Shown here piece by piece: positions 40,910 to 51,469 of a stretch of DNA of 64,000 nt; position 1 is the first letter of the stretch, and every line of letters starts with the position of its first letter. The stretch lies in contig OY821518.1 in assembly GCA_963682025.1 (NCBI GenBank), positions 222,261,840 to 222,325,839 on the forward strand, read 5' to 3'. The notes beneath the pieces were generated by a model. It did no database searches. It saw only the letters and a program-made list of their open reading frames with translations, and was not told the origin of the DNA. Origin of the DNA: Cordilura impudica (taxonomy: Eukaryota > Arthropoda > Insecta > Diptera > Scathophagidae). Position numbers and translations under genes: made by a program.

Positions 40910-41048
40910 TATGTTCTGAGACAACATTGGTACAATTAATTGGCATAATCTAAACAATTGAGATTGGAAGAAATCAGTTGGAAAATGTGACAATATAACA
41001 AAAAATATAAATGGGACATATATCAACAATTGGTCTTCAAAGGGTTAA

Positions 41049-42360
41049 GGCATTTAACATCCTTTTGGTTATTAATAACTATTTGATGTTATGAAAAATG
41101 TTTTGGTGTCGCAAAAATATTTTATGCAAATTAAGCTTTTCCCACCAAGAAGGCTACTCGTATTTGAAGAAATAAATTAAATTTTTTTTTTCCTAAAATT
41201 TCTGTGACGGGAAATTTGGGCCCGATAGTTTTGGGACAACACTCGTAATCTATGAATATTCAACAGTTTGTAATTCTGTAAACGTTGATTAAACGGTTTA
41301 AGTATTATTTTCATAATTAAAATTTATTAATAAAAATTAATTTATTCCATCTTTTTGTTTAATTATAAAAAAAAAAGTTAGTCATACGAAAATTTAGTAT
41401 TTATATATTAGTAACATTTGTTATTACTTGTTATTTACATTATGTAATCATAAAACTGATCACTAATGAGGCAATGGATGTTTGCATGATTTCTGTGGAA
41501 CCTGTTGCAAAATCTCTTAATAATTTTTAATACTCTTTTTTTTTCTTTAGATTTTGCTTTGTATCGAATGTATTTGTATTTGTATTTTTATTTATGTTTA
41601 CTTGTTAAACAAACGTGCAACATGTATTACAAACTTACTCTACTACCTTATGCCACATACCACAACTTTTTTCTTTTTTTTTTTTTACTGTTTTTATATA
41701 CTGTTTTTGAAATGTTATTGCTAGTAGTTGGTTTTATTTTTATTTTTATTAAAGTTTAGAGGAAGTGTTACAAGAAAAGTATACCAAATACCCAGTTTAT
41801 TTCTTGTTTTATTTATGAGTAACTATGATTTTTTTTTTTATTATTTTTATTTGTCAAACAAGAGGAAAGAAAATCAACAATGATAGAAAAAGCCCAGTTT
41901 TATTTTTCTTTTATTTTATATTTCTTGCTCCATGAGTAGTTGGTGTTTTTGGTGTTTTGGAAAACAAAAAAAAATCTAGTCATGCATAAACTTTAAACCA
42001 CATTATGATGACGCCATTATATATTGCAATAGTGAATTATCTTCTTCTTCGTTATGATGTGTGAGATGAAAAGATCACTAGTAATAAAACGAACACTTTA
42101 CTAAACCATTTTGGAAGCGAATGCGAATTTTTTGGAAATTTTAAATGGATATTTTGTTTGTTTATATGCGCCTAAGGTGCCCGGTGAAGAATTATAAACA
42201 CTTTAATATATTCGATATATATATATATAAAAAATCAATTTCTTTTAATATATGTATATTAATTGTGAATGTTAAATTATTCAAACAATTTTACTCATTT
42301 CGATTTGCCAACCTTAAATCAATTCGGGTGATATCTTTCAAACAAGGGAGACAATTTTGA
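41049..42360. other. AT-rich DNA, nothing recognised
   Basis: Long T- and A-rich runs; ORFs here are leucine/phenylalanine-rich low-complexity readings. A short (AT)n lies near 42216. Confidence 0.45.
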
Positions 42361-42775
42361 TTTTATGGGCCCTCCTCCAAAATTTTATGGATCCAGACCA
42401 GTCAACTCTAAGAATAGTTAGTCGGAGATTCGAGTGGCATCTTCCAGGAAGACGAAAAAATTAAAATCACGATGCTTGGTTTTCCAGCCATAACAGATTT
42501 TATGTTCCCCGCCAAAATTTTAAAATTCCAAAATTAATAAATAGATGTATGAGTGATAAGTTTACGTAAAGCGTTATACTTTTACCGATTCAGCGAATCA
42601 TCGAGTCGATGTTGAGCTTAATTATATATTATGATTTTAAACTTTCGAAATATTTTTATTATACATAGATAACATCTTAGATTTATTGCTTCTACTACAG
42701 AAAAAATATCAGAATCTCAAGTTGTTTTTTTTTTCACTTATTATTTAAATCTGGATTTAAATTTAGTCAACTTCA
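42361..42775. other. Short G+C-richer patch then AT-rich DNA
   Basis: The stretch 42361-42490 (starting near GGGCCCTCCTCCAAAATTTT) is richer in G+C than its surroundings but has no long frame. It may be old transposon sequence and is unassigned. Confidence 0.35.
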
Positions 42776-43210
42776 ATGGTTAACGATGGGTTTATTGAAT
42801 TCCGTTATGGTCGTACATGCAAAATTGACGCCAAATTTTTAGGTCGCCAGTAATCTTCGATGAAATCTATGAAATAATATTGGATGATCAGAAAATAAAC
42901 GGTGTGTAAGGTGGCTGCGGTAGTACGCTTCTCAACCGAGTAGGTACATCACGTTTTGCATACATATTTGGACATGAAAATGGTTTCCCCACGGGAAATT
43001 TGTTAGTGCTCTTCCACCATTACAATGCACCCTGTAGTCGCCATGGTAAAAATCTACTCCATTCGCATATCTTACAGATGTAGGCCCCTGCGACTATGTC
43101 CTGTGTCAAAACCTGAAGAAATTTGTCAGCGGCAAAAGATTTGGAAAAACGTTATTTTAAATGTATCGAGCAAAAAAATACGCTTTTTACCGTTAGAAGT
43201 TATTAAATCT
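42776..43210 (+). pseudogene. Irritans-type mariner transposase remnant, internally deleted
   Basis: Plus-strand blocks: GFIEFRYGRTCKIDAKF (N-terminal region), VAAVV then HHVLHTYLDMKMVS (end of the DNA-binding region), FHHYNAPCS (second catalytic block, with the Asp of DNAP changed to Tyr), then LEKRYFKCIEQ (C-terminal tail). The first and third catalytic regions are deleted and stops are frequent. Its relative at 54515-54950 starts with nearly the same sequence (GGTTTATTGAATTCCGTTAT), showing that both derive from one family. Confidence 0.7.
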
Positions 43211-43382
43211 CTTAGCCGTGATGAAGACGTTTTGAGAAAAAGTATCAAAAGTCGTTCTCTTGAAAGTAAATTTTCTAAAAAAAATATATTTTCTTAAAAA
43301 AGTTTATACAATCTCTTAAAAAACTACCCTCTTTTGAAAACACATTTTCTTAAAATTTAAATCTTAAAATAGTACCTTTACT
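43211..43382. repeat. Left edge of the CTTAAAAAGTAC minisatellite
   Basis: AAAGTA-TTTTCTTAAAAA-type units lead up to the hAT insertion and continue after it at 45017. Confidence 0.65.
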
Positions 43383-43621
43383 CAGTGTTGCCATAATTTT
43401 TTTTTAGAAAAACCGACAAAAAACCTTTTTTTTAGTAAAAAAAAAAACTGTTTTAAAAAAATTATAATAAAATCACATAAAATCAATTTTTAATTCAATT
43501 TGATTGAAATATATCATAAAAAAAACATTTTTTTTTAATCATATACATATAAAGAAATATACTTAAATCAATTTTTAGTTTAAATATATTGAAACAACAT
43601 AAATAATAAAACTAAAATAAA

Positions 43622-44366
43622 AACAAGTAAGAAAATTATAGTCGGTCTAGACCGACTATACGATACCCTATACCATGCTTTTAGAAACTCTATCTCTTAG
43701 GCCCAACTAACTGGACATAGAAAATAAGCAAAAACCAAATTTGAGTGGGATTTTTATTAATTTTTTGGTTGCAGATATGAAAAAGTTCATATCGGATGAT
43801 ATATATATATGGGGACTAGGTCTAAAAAAGGACCTATCCTGATCATGTTTGGTAAAGGCTCTTTTATTTTGCAAAAATATATACAAACAAAATTTGAGAA
43901 AAATCAGTGCAATATTTTTGTTTTTTAATAGATTTAAGTGAAGATCGGGAAGCAGCTCTATATGGGGCCAAAGGCATCATTTTTGGACTACTCATTAATG
44001 GATGTAATGAACGCATACAAACCCAATTTGAATAAGATCTATATGACAATTTGGATCTTGTGGCAATTTATGTCGATTTCATGGGTGTAATTTGTATGGG
44101 GGCTAGGTCTGAACATGGACCGATTCTCACCAATTTCAATAGCGTTCATCCCATGGCCGATAAAAGCTTACATACCAAATTTCATCAAAATATATTCATA
44201 TTTGCGACATACAGAAGGACGGACGGACGGACATTGTTAAATCAACTCAGAAAGTGATTCTGATTCGATCGGTATAATTAAAGATGGGTCTAGGTCAAAT
44301 ATTTTTGGTTGTTACAAACAGCAGCACAAAGTCATTATACCCAAACCACAGTGGTATAGGGTATAA
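43622..44366 (+). repeat. Family B copy 6, inside the hAT element
   Basis: It starts AACAAGTAAGAAAATTATAG with the palindrome GTCGGTCTAGACCGAC and ends CAGTGGTATAGGGTATA. The (GGAC)n is shortened (near 44217) and about 60 bp are missing before it. Confidence 0.92.
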
Positions 44367-44465
44367 ATAACATAACAAACATTTTCAATAAATCACACTT
44401 TGAGATCTTAGTAAATTAAGTTATTTTAGTTTTGTTCTAGCGCATGTTGTTTTTTTTTTTATTAG

Positions 44466-44574
44466 ATCAGAATCTTCTACAGTTTTTTGTAGCAATGGAA
44501 CCAAGTGATCCATTGCCGAAAATGAAATGTTATGCTCGGCGCAGAAAGCTGCCAAGTCACACTCATTTGATTAA
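44466..44574 (-). pseudogene. hAT transposase scrap
   Basis: The minus strand reads NECDLAAFCAEHNISFSAMD then HLVPLLQKTVEDSD. This is the pattern LA-F-AEHN-SF---DHLV-L---F-DS found in hAT transposases and hAT-derived zinc-finger proteins, in the helical region after the BED finger. Only about 36 residues survive. It supports the hAT assignment of the enclosing element, made independently from its ends and duplication. Confidence 0.65.
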
Positions 44575-45016
44575 ATAAATAATTGGATATTACTTACATA
44601 CAATTAAAATTTTTATAAAATAGACAACTTACCATTTTGTATTAAATATTTATCCATATTCAAAAAAATTATTTAAAATTCACAAAAAAAAAAAATTGAA
44701 TTTATATGTAAATTGGCACTTCATTCAAAACAAATCGCAATAATATACCATTGTTGCATAAAAAAGCCATAACCATAAATAATACATTGTTGCGTTAGAA
44801 GTTGGTAGTAGTAAATCATAATTTAAATTTGTTTTAAATCTAAAAATTAAAATAATACAAATAATTGCATATAAAATTAATTATATATATATTTCATTAT
44901 AAATAAAAATAAAATAAAAATCTTCATTAATTTGAAAAAACTTTTTTTTGGGAAAAAATCTGAAAAACTTTTCAGCACTTCAAAAAACTTCAAAAAAAAG
45001 ATAAATGGCAACGCTG

Positions 45017-47340
45017 CCTTTACTCAAAAAGTAAATTGTCTTAGAAAGGTGCATATACCTAAAAAAAAAAACTTAAATTTCTCTAAAAAGTATCTTTTCT
45101 TGAAAAAGTACCTTTCCCTCGAAAGGTTTCTTGTCCTAGAAAGTACATTTTCTCAAAAATGTGAATTTTCTTAAAAAGGTACCTTTTCTCAAAACATACT
45201 TTTGCTTAAAAAGTACATTTTCTTAAAAATTTACCGTAATCTACCTTTTTTTAAAAAAGTAAATTTTCTTAAATAATCTAACCCATAAAAACAAAGTTTT
45301 TATTAAACCTCTTTCTTTCCTTATGTATATGAGTATCGAATATCTCCGTGACTCTGCGTGACTGTGTGTGACTATCTTAAAATTGATCTTTGGCCACAAC
45401 AAGTCTATGGACAAAGTTTCAGATCCATCGGATGAGGGGTAGTGGGGTTTTAATCTATCCGTGTCTGTGCGTGACTATGCGTGACTGCACGTGACTATGT
45501 CGAAGTTGATCTTTCTTTACAGCAAGTATATCGATCAAGTTTCAGATCGATCGGATGAGGGTAAATGACATTTAGATCACTCCGTGACGGTGCGTAACCA
45601 TGCGTGACTGTTCGTGACTAAGTCAAAGTTAATCTTTTTTTCACAGCAAGTGTATGGACCATGTTTCAGATCGATCGGATGAGGGGAAATGTCATGTAGA
45701 TCACTCCGTGACTGTGCGTGGCCATGCGTGACTGCGCGTGATTAAGTCAAAAAAAATTTTTTTTTCGCAGCAAGTTTGAGATCGATGGGATGAGGGGAAA
45801 TGTAATTTGATGACTCCGTGACTGTGCGTGACCACGCGTGACTGTGCGTGACTAAGTCAAAAATAATCTGTAGTTACGACAAGACTATGGGCCAAGTTTC
45901 AGATCAATTAGAGAAGGGGAAATGGGGTCCACCCATGGCAGACAGACAGACAGATAGAAAGTATGAGTTAAAAGAAAGAGTTTAAAAAAACATCTCAAAA
46001 AGTCGATTTTCTCAAAAAGTACCTTTCCTTAAAAGAGTAAATTTTCTTAAAAAGGCACCTTTTCTCAAAAAGTACCTTCACTGATAAAGTAATTAATTTT
46101 AAAAAAAAAAAAGTACCCTTCCTTAAAAAGTACCTTTTCTTAATAAGTAAATTTTCTTAAAGAAGTACATTTTCTTATTTTTCTTTAAAAAAAAGTTCCT
46201 TTAATTAAAAATTACCTTTTTTTAAAAAAAGTTTGTTAAAAAAATACTTTATCTTGGAAAATTACATTTCTTAAAAAGTTAGCTTTTCTTAAAAAAGTAC
46301 ATTTCCTCAGAAAAGTTGATTTTCTTAGAAAGAACATTTTTTTTTAAAATTTTTCTTCCTTTTCTTAGAAAGTGCATTTTCTTAAAAATTTACCTTCCCC
46401 CTTCATATGTACATTTTCTTTAAAAATATATTTTGTTAAAAAAATATTTTTTATTAAAAAAGATTTTCTTAAAAAAGTACATTTTCTCAAGAGCACACTT
46501 TCTTAAAAAACTAATTTTTTTAAAGTGCCTTTTGCTAAAAAAAAAGTAAATTTTCTTAGATAAATGCCATTTCTTAAAAAGGACATTTTCTCAAAAACGT
46601 GAATTTTCTTAAAAATGTGAATTTTCTTAAAAAGGTACCTTTTATCAAAAAATACTTTTGCTAAAAAAATACATTTTCATACAAAAGTAAATTTTCTTAA
46701 GCAGTCACTTTTCTTAAAAAGTTAATTTTCTTAAAAAAAAAAAAAAAAAAAAAAAAATTAAATAATTTTCTTTAAAAAGTACTCTTTCTTAAAAAACTAC
46801 CTTTTCTTAAAAAAGTAAATTTTCTTAATAAAATAAACTTTCTGAACCAAAGTACCTTTTCTTAAAAAATTAACTTTTCTTAAAAAAGTTTTTTCTTTTA
46901 AAAAAAATTACCTTTTCTTAAATTAGTACATTTTGTTAAAAAAAATACTTTTCTTGAAAAAGTACCTCTTCTTAACGAAGTACATTTTCTAAAAAAAGTA
47001 CATTTTCTGAAAAAAGTACATTTTCTAAAAGTTAAGTTTCTTTAAAAAGTACCTTAAAAATAAAATTTCCTTAAAATAAGTACAATTCCTTAGAAAAGTT
47101 CCTTTTCTTAGAAACCAAATTTTCTTAAAAATTTACCTTTTCCTAAAAAATATATTTTGTTAAGAAAATAATTTTCCTTGAAAATGCACCTTCTTTAAAA
47201 AATTACCTTTTCTGTAAAAGTACCTCTTCTTAAGAAAGTACATTTTGTTAAAAAGAAAATACTTTATTAAAAAAGTAAATTTTCTACCTTTTCACAGAAA
47301 GTACATCTGGTTAAAAATTTTCTGAACTTTTCAATGGGCA
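45017..47340. repeat. Degenerate minisatellite, about 18-20 bp unit CTTAAAAAGTACATTTT
   Basis: Units such as TTTTCTTAAAAAAGTAC repeat, with variations (ACC/AAA/ACA after AGT), over about 1.6 kb net. The array is interrupted by family A copy 3 (45277-45983). Before the hAT insertion it extends back to about 43240. ORFs in it (for example 44932-45174) are lysine/phenylalanine-rich repeat readings. Confidence 0.85.
45277..45983 (+). repeat. Family A dispersed repeat, copy 3 (complete)
   Basis: The most complete copy: A|TCTAACCCATAAAAACAAA at the start, five ~115-bp units, then GGGGTCCACCCATGGCAGAC, (GACA)n and GAGTTAAAAGAAAGAGTTT at the end. It sits cleanly inside the CTTAAAAAGTAC minisatellite, so its ends are well defined. 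The TC start after A recalls Helitrons, but I see no CTRR end. The type is unknown. Confidence 0.9.
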
Positions 47341-47477
47341 ACTTTTCAATCTGCTGAAGTACATTAGAAATTAAAATTTCAAAAATTTTTTAAATTTAAA
47401 TTTTTTCCTCTTTACTCTTCATAACGAGAAGAGTTTCTTGGTATTTTATATCAAACTATTTTTATATGGGTTAAATC
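47341..47477. other. AT-rich spacer
   Basis: Nothing recognised. Confidence 0.4.
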
Positions 47478-48430
47478 AACGATGCCAACTTTAGCGCTTT
47501 TTGTGAAAGACTTAGCGCAAAAAGCGCATTTTTTGCATTTAGCACCTTTAATAAAAAATCGCTAAGTTGGCGTTTCCTTTTTCATTTTTAAGCGCTTTTA
47601 CCGCTTTTAAAACATATTTTGTGTGGAACAAAGTTTTATATATTTGTAATATATTTAAATAGTGTACTTGGGCTGCCCTTAGTATTATTAGATATGTAAA
47701 TAGTAGAGAGATTAACAAGCAGGATAATTGTATCCACGGAAGAATTATAGGAAGGTTGAGATCACATCTGCACTTTTAAGTTACAGTTTTGAGAAGGCCT
47801 GTTTTGACAGTATTATAGCAGAATCGATAAAGTAAATTATAAAATAGAGGTTATTGTGTTCACAATAAATTTTAAACTTTAAAAATTATTTCAAGATCTC
47901 AAAATTTTAATTTTATAAAAGAATTTTTAAAAAGTAAAAAAGATGTTGAAGGGTACGAAAATTGTCTTAGTAATTTAAAACAAAGTAAATGGAAAAATCG
48001 ACATAGAACTGATTTAATTCGGATTGAAGTATATTATTTCAAAAAGTCAAACGATGAAAAAATATTAGTTAAAGATATATTCCCATTTCCATACTCAAAC
48101 GCTGAAGTTTTAAAATTCTTCAATACACAATTCCGTTAATTCTTTAACGCGTACTAAATATGAACTAAAAATTTAAAATTATTGTTGTGCAAATTATAAA
48201 ATTTAATAAAATATTTCTATCAACATTAATTCGCTTCAAACATATGAAAAAAATCTAGATTTTATAAAAAAAAAAACAAACGTTTTTATTTGGAAATAAA
48301 AATTTTTGTAATAAACATTGATATACACTTAGAAAGTAACATCATATACTAGCGCTTTCTAGCCTTTTTTGAGTCTAATTTAGCGCCTTTCAGCGCTTTT
48401 CCAGGTACCGTTTTGCGCGAAAAAAGTAGA
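47478..48430. mobile_element. Probable hAT-like wreck with subterminal GCGCTT motifs
   Basis: The left part has GATGCCAACTTTAGCGCTTT and repeated AGCGC/GCGCTT motifs to about 47610. The right part (48350-48430) has TAGCGCTTTCTAGCC, CAGCGCTTTTCCAG and TTTTGCGCGAAAA. Clusters of short motifs near both ends resemble subterminal transposase-binding repeats of hAT elements. Matching termini and a target duplication were not found. Between them is an 87-codon open frame. Confidence 0.4.
47876..48139 (+). other. Unrecognised open frame, 87 codons, no ATG start
   Basis: The frame runs from after a TAA to TAA at 48137-48139: NFIKEFLKSKKDVEGYENCL, then RHRTDLIRIEVYYFKKSND and KDIFPFPYSNAEVLKFFNTQ. It has a mixed, protein-like composition although the DNA is AT-rich. 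Lying between GCGCTT clusters, it may be an exon or C-terminal piece of a transposase. I do not recognise the family. Confidence 0.35.
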
Positions 48431-51416
48431 CATATTATGTATTTTCTTTTTGTTGTCTTACATTAAAATTGCATTTGCTTTTGTTTATCTTCTACATTGT
48501 GTTTTTTTGTAACATGCTTTGGATTTTTCATTTTCTTTCTTTTTCCTTCATTTATAAAACTGTTTATACTTATTAACACCAAAAAAAAAGTTGCCTAATT
48601 CATTAACAGTTGTCAGAGTTAGCAGCAATAAGCTTTTAAATACATATAACATATTATTTTATAATCACACTGATTGTTTAAGAGAAGAACTTTTTGAAGA
48701 GATTTTTAAAAAATTTACCGTTTGTTATTGTAATTTTTAATTGTTCTATATTTTGAGATTTATTAATAACTATTTAATGAAATTAATGTTGAAAATTTTT
48801 TATTTTGTTTAATTTTTTTTTTTAATTTTCAAGTTCGCTGCTTAAGTCTTTTGTTTTCTATATTGTTGCAATTTTTATTTTTTTTATTTTATTATTACTA
48901 TTACTATTTTTTTTTTTTTTTTTTTTTGAAAATATTCAATGTATGTATGTATAAATATATATTTTTGTTGTTGTTATTGTTAACGTTTTTTCTGTTATAA
49001 TATTTGTTTAATTGTCTTGTGTGGTGTTTTCAACACTTTGTGTTTTTTGCTTCCATATTTCTTTTAATTTTTCTATTTGCTTATAGTTTTTACATTCGGC
49101 TCGTCACTCTTTTAATATTTGTTTAAATAATTAAATTAAGCAATTCTTTTTATGAAGTGTTTTTGCAGTTTTGTTTTATTATAAATATTTGAGTAATAGT
49201 TGTAACTTTTATTAATAATTTTAAATGTGTTGTGTTTTAAGTGCATTTTGTCTTTTTGCGCAACCATATAGCGTTTTTCCATATAAATTGCATATTTTTT
49301 GCGAAATCTTTTTTAAAAACAGTTAATAAAAAACTATAGTGTTTAAGTAAAAAAATAAATTTATAAAATTCATAAAATTCACTCTCATAAGGTTTTTTCA
49401 TGCTTATAGTGAAATTTGAGTTCATTATATAATCTAAACAATTGGAATTTAATAATGATAAGTATACTCAAGAATCTTTACACTTTTTTTAGAATGCAAA
49501 CATTTGTACACTTCTACCAATAATATACCCAATTAGGTCTGAAATGAACAGCTTGGAACTTAAATTACCTCAAATCAAATTTATTTATTAAAGTAATTTT
49601 TTTTTTATGCAAATTGATAGTTTACGATGAATTGCATCCATCATCTATCGAAATTTTATAGGTTTAAGCATTCTTAACGTGTTTTCAAAAAAAACTTTCT
49701 CCTGAAAAATTTTGATTTTCAGACTTAAGCTATTTTTACCGTCATATGTCGTAATAATGTAACCTTTTTGCACAAGACGACATAGGTTTTGTAGAAAATA
49801 CTATGACATTCACTTTTTCACATTTTTACTGATTTGTCCTATGGAAAAATTTCGTAGTCGACCTAGATGTTGTTGAAATGGATGATATTTTGACTTAATT
49901 AATGATCCAAAATGATCCACACGATATAGCTTATAATTTTGTTACTTTCTGCAATTTGTCCATTAATATACTAATTGTTATTAATAATTCTGATTTCTTA
50001 TTTTCTGTAAAACTGAAAAAAACTACTAAAACTTTTCAGCTAAATTACGAAATTAACTAAAACTTTCTTGAAACCCCTATTCTTGAAACCACTATCACAA
50101 AAAAAAAACTCGTAAATGAAAAAATTCTTAAATCTACGAGTTTTTTGCTGTTCTCTAATTTCAATAAGAATATTTTTTCTCGTTTTAATTCACATAGAAA
50201 AGGCTTTGTGAAATCAAAACAAATGCCCTTTTTTTCTCCTAAGCAGGTCTTAAGAGATAAAAAAAACTAATTTATATTTAAACTATAACATGTTTTCTAT
50301 TGAACCTTGTCATTATTTTAAAAAATTAGACATTAATTTTATGAAAAAAAAAAAACGATTTTAAAAAACGTCTACATTTTGCGCTGATTTAAAAAAAAAA
50401 AACTCGTAATAAGTGGTCGATGTTAATAAAACACACTTTTTGCGATGATGCTGTTCTATAACTATAATAAAAACTTTTTATTTACACAATCTATTTTCCA
50501 TTATAATTTTTTCAATTATTCTTCATGCACTAATTATTGCAAATAAAGGAATTAAAAAAATTTTTTTCATCAAATCACATATTTTTATCTTTTTGCATAT
50601 GTTCGAAACAGTAGTCAAATCCAATTTATTTGAATATCGAAATTTTTTTTGGTGATGCCTAACTTTTTAAAAATAGAAAAGTCATTTTTAGTTGAATGAA
50701 ATTGAAGAACAAAAACAATTAAATGGACTAATAAGTTGTTATTTTAAAAGAAAATATTTTTCTTTATACTTTTTCTATAAACTTGAGAAAAAACATGCAC
50801 AAAATACTTAAAAGTTTTTTGTGAAACTGAATAAAGAACCATATGTATGGCACCTCGGTTTCTAGATAACATATGTTCTTAACTCAAACATATGTTTCCA
50901 TTAAATAAATAAGAAAAGTGGTTTCAAGAAACCCAAAATTTAAATTTCATGTGATTTTAAATTCACTCTTATTCAAATAACAACGTTTCAAGAACAAGGC
51001 TGTTTATATTTAAAAAAAATTTACAGAAGCCGTCCACCACACTGGTTAAAAAAGTATGAAGCTGTAGGACAGCGGAGCCAGGGTCACGGAGCTGGTCATC
51101 TTTGATAGCCCTGCGTCGACGTCAGAAAAAAGAAAACTGGCTCTGTCTCCCGGAATTTACAGTATTCAGCTTTTTATTTTTCCTTACTTTTAGAACAGTG
51201 CAAATATAAGAAAATTTACTAAGCATTTTGCTACAGCATGATTATGTAAATTCTTAAAGCAAATTAGATGAATATGTAAAAAAATATATACATTTTTCCA
51301 TATATACATTTTGCATTGTTGTTTCCGTTTTTTTGAGTTTTTGAAAAAAAAAAAAAAAAAAAAAACAATATTTTTAATATACATTTTATATTCTAAAATA
51401 AACTAAAAACATCCTA
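48431..51416. other. AT-rich DNA with two minor items
   Basis: Mostly T- and A-rich. At 50080-50093 and 50917-50930 there is a perfect 14-bp inverted pair, TTCTTGAAACCACT / AGTGGTTTCAAGAA, possibly the ends of an 851-bp TIR element. Near 50100-50150 an imperfect hairpin uses AAACTCGTA / TACGAGTTT. A G+C-rich patch at 51020-51165 is listed separately. No gene is supported elsewhere. Confidence 0.45.
51020..51165. other. G+C-rich island, possible exon or SINE-like piece
   Basis: About 145 bp of clearly higher G+C, starting after TTTACAG|AAGCCGTCC, which looks like a splice acceptor. Plus frame: RPPHWLKKYEAVGQRSQGHG, then a stop. Minus frame: GDRASFLFSDVDAGLSKMTS and VTLAPLSYSFILF, then a stop, also free of interruptions. 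Either could be a real exon or old transposon coding. Neither is recognised. Confidence 0.3.
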
Positions 51417-51469
51417 CCATGTTCAAATGAAAAAATGAATTTATACATTTAAAATGCAAAAATATTATT

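Larger units (their letters stand above)
39430..41044. mobile_element. piggyBac-like shell holding a mariner
   Basis: The right end, reverse-complemented, is CCCTTTGAAGACCAATTG, followed by a TGTCCCATTTATAT block, and is directly followed by TTAA (41045-41048). The left end reads TATTTGACGACCAATGGGAC with the same TGTCCCATTTTATAT block; its flank TTTA could be decayed TTAA. TTAA and a CCC start fit piggyBac-type elements. No piggyBac transposase is present. The inner space is mostly the mariner at 39635-40909, so the shell is a short MITE of about 340 bp. Confidence 0.5.
43383..45016 (-). mobile_element. hAT-type element with perfect 8-bp duplication
   Basis: The ends are CAGTGTTGCCAT and ATGGCAACGCTG, one mismatch over 12 bp as inverted repeats, with the CAGNG start typical of hAT. 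CCTTTACT flanks both sides exactly (43375-43382 and 45017-45024), an 8-bp duplication as made by hAT transposases. It is inserted in the CTTAAAAAGTAC minisatellite. Without the family B copy inside it (43622-44366), it is about 0.89 kb and keeps a scrap of transposase near 44466-44574. Confidence 0.88.

Noticed and set aside
41505..41759. 84-codon hydrophobic ORF as a membrane protein
   Set aside because: Leucine/phenylalanine/tyrosine bias follows from T-rich DNA; there is no other evidence.
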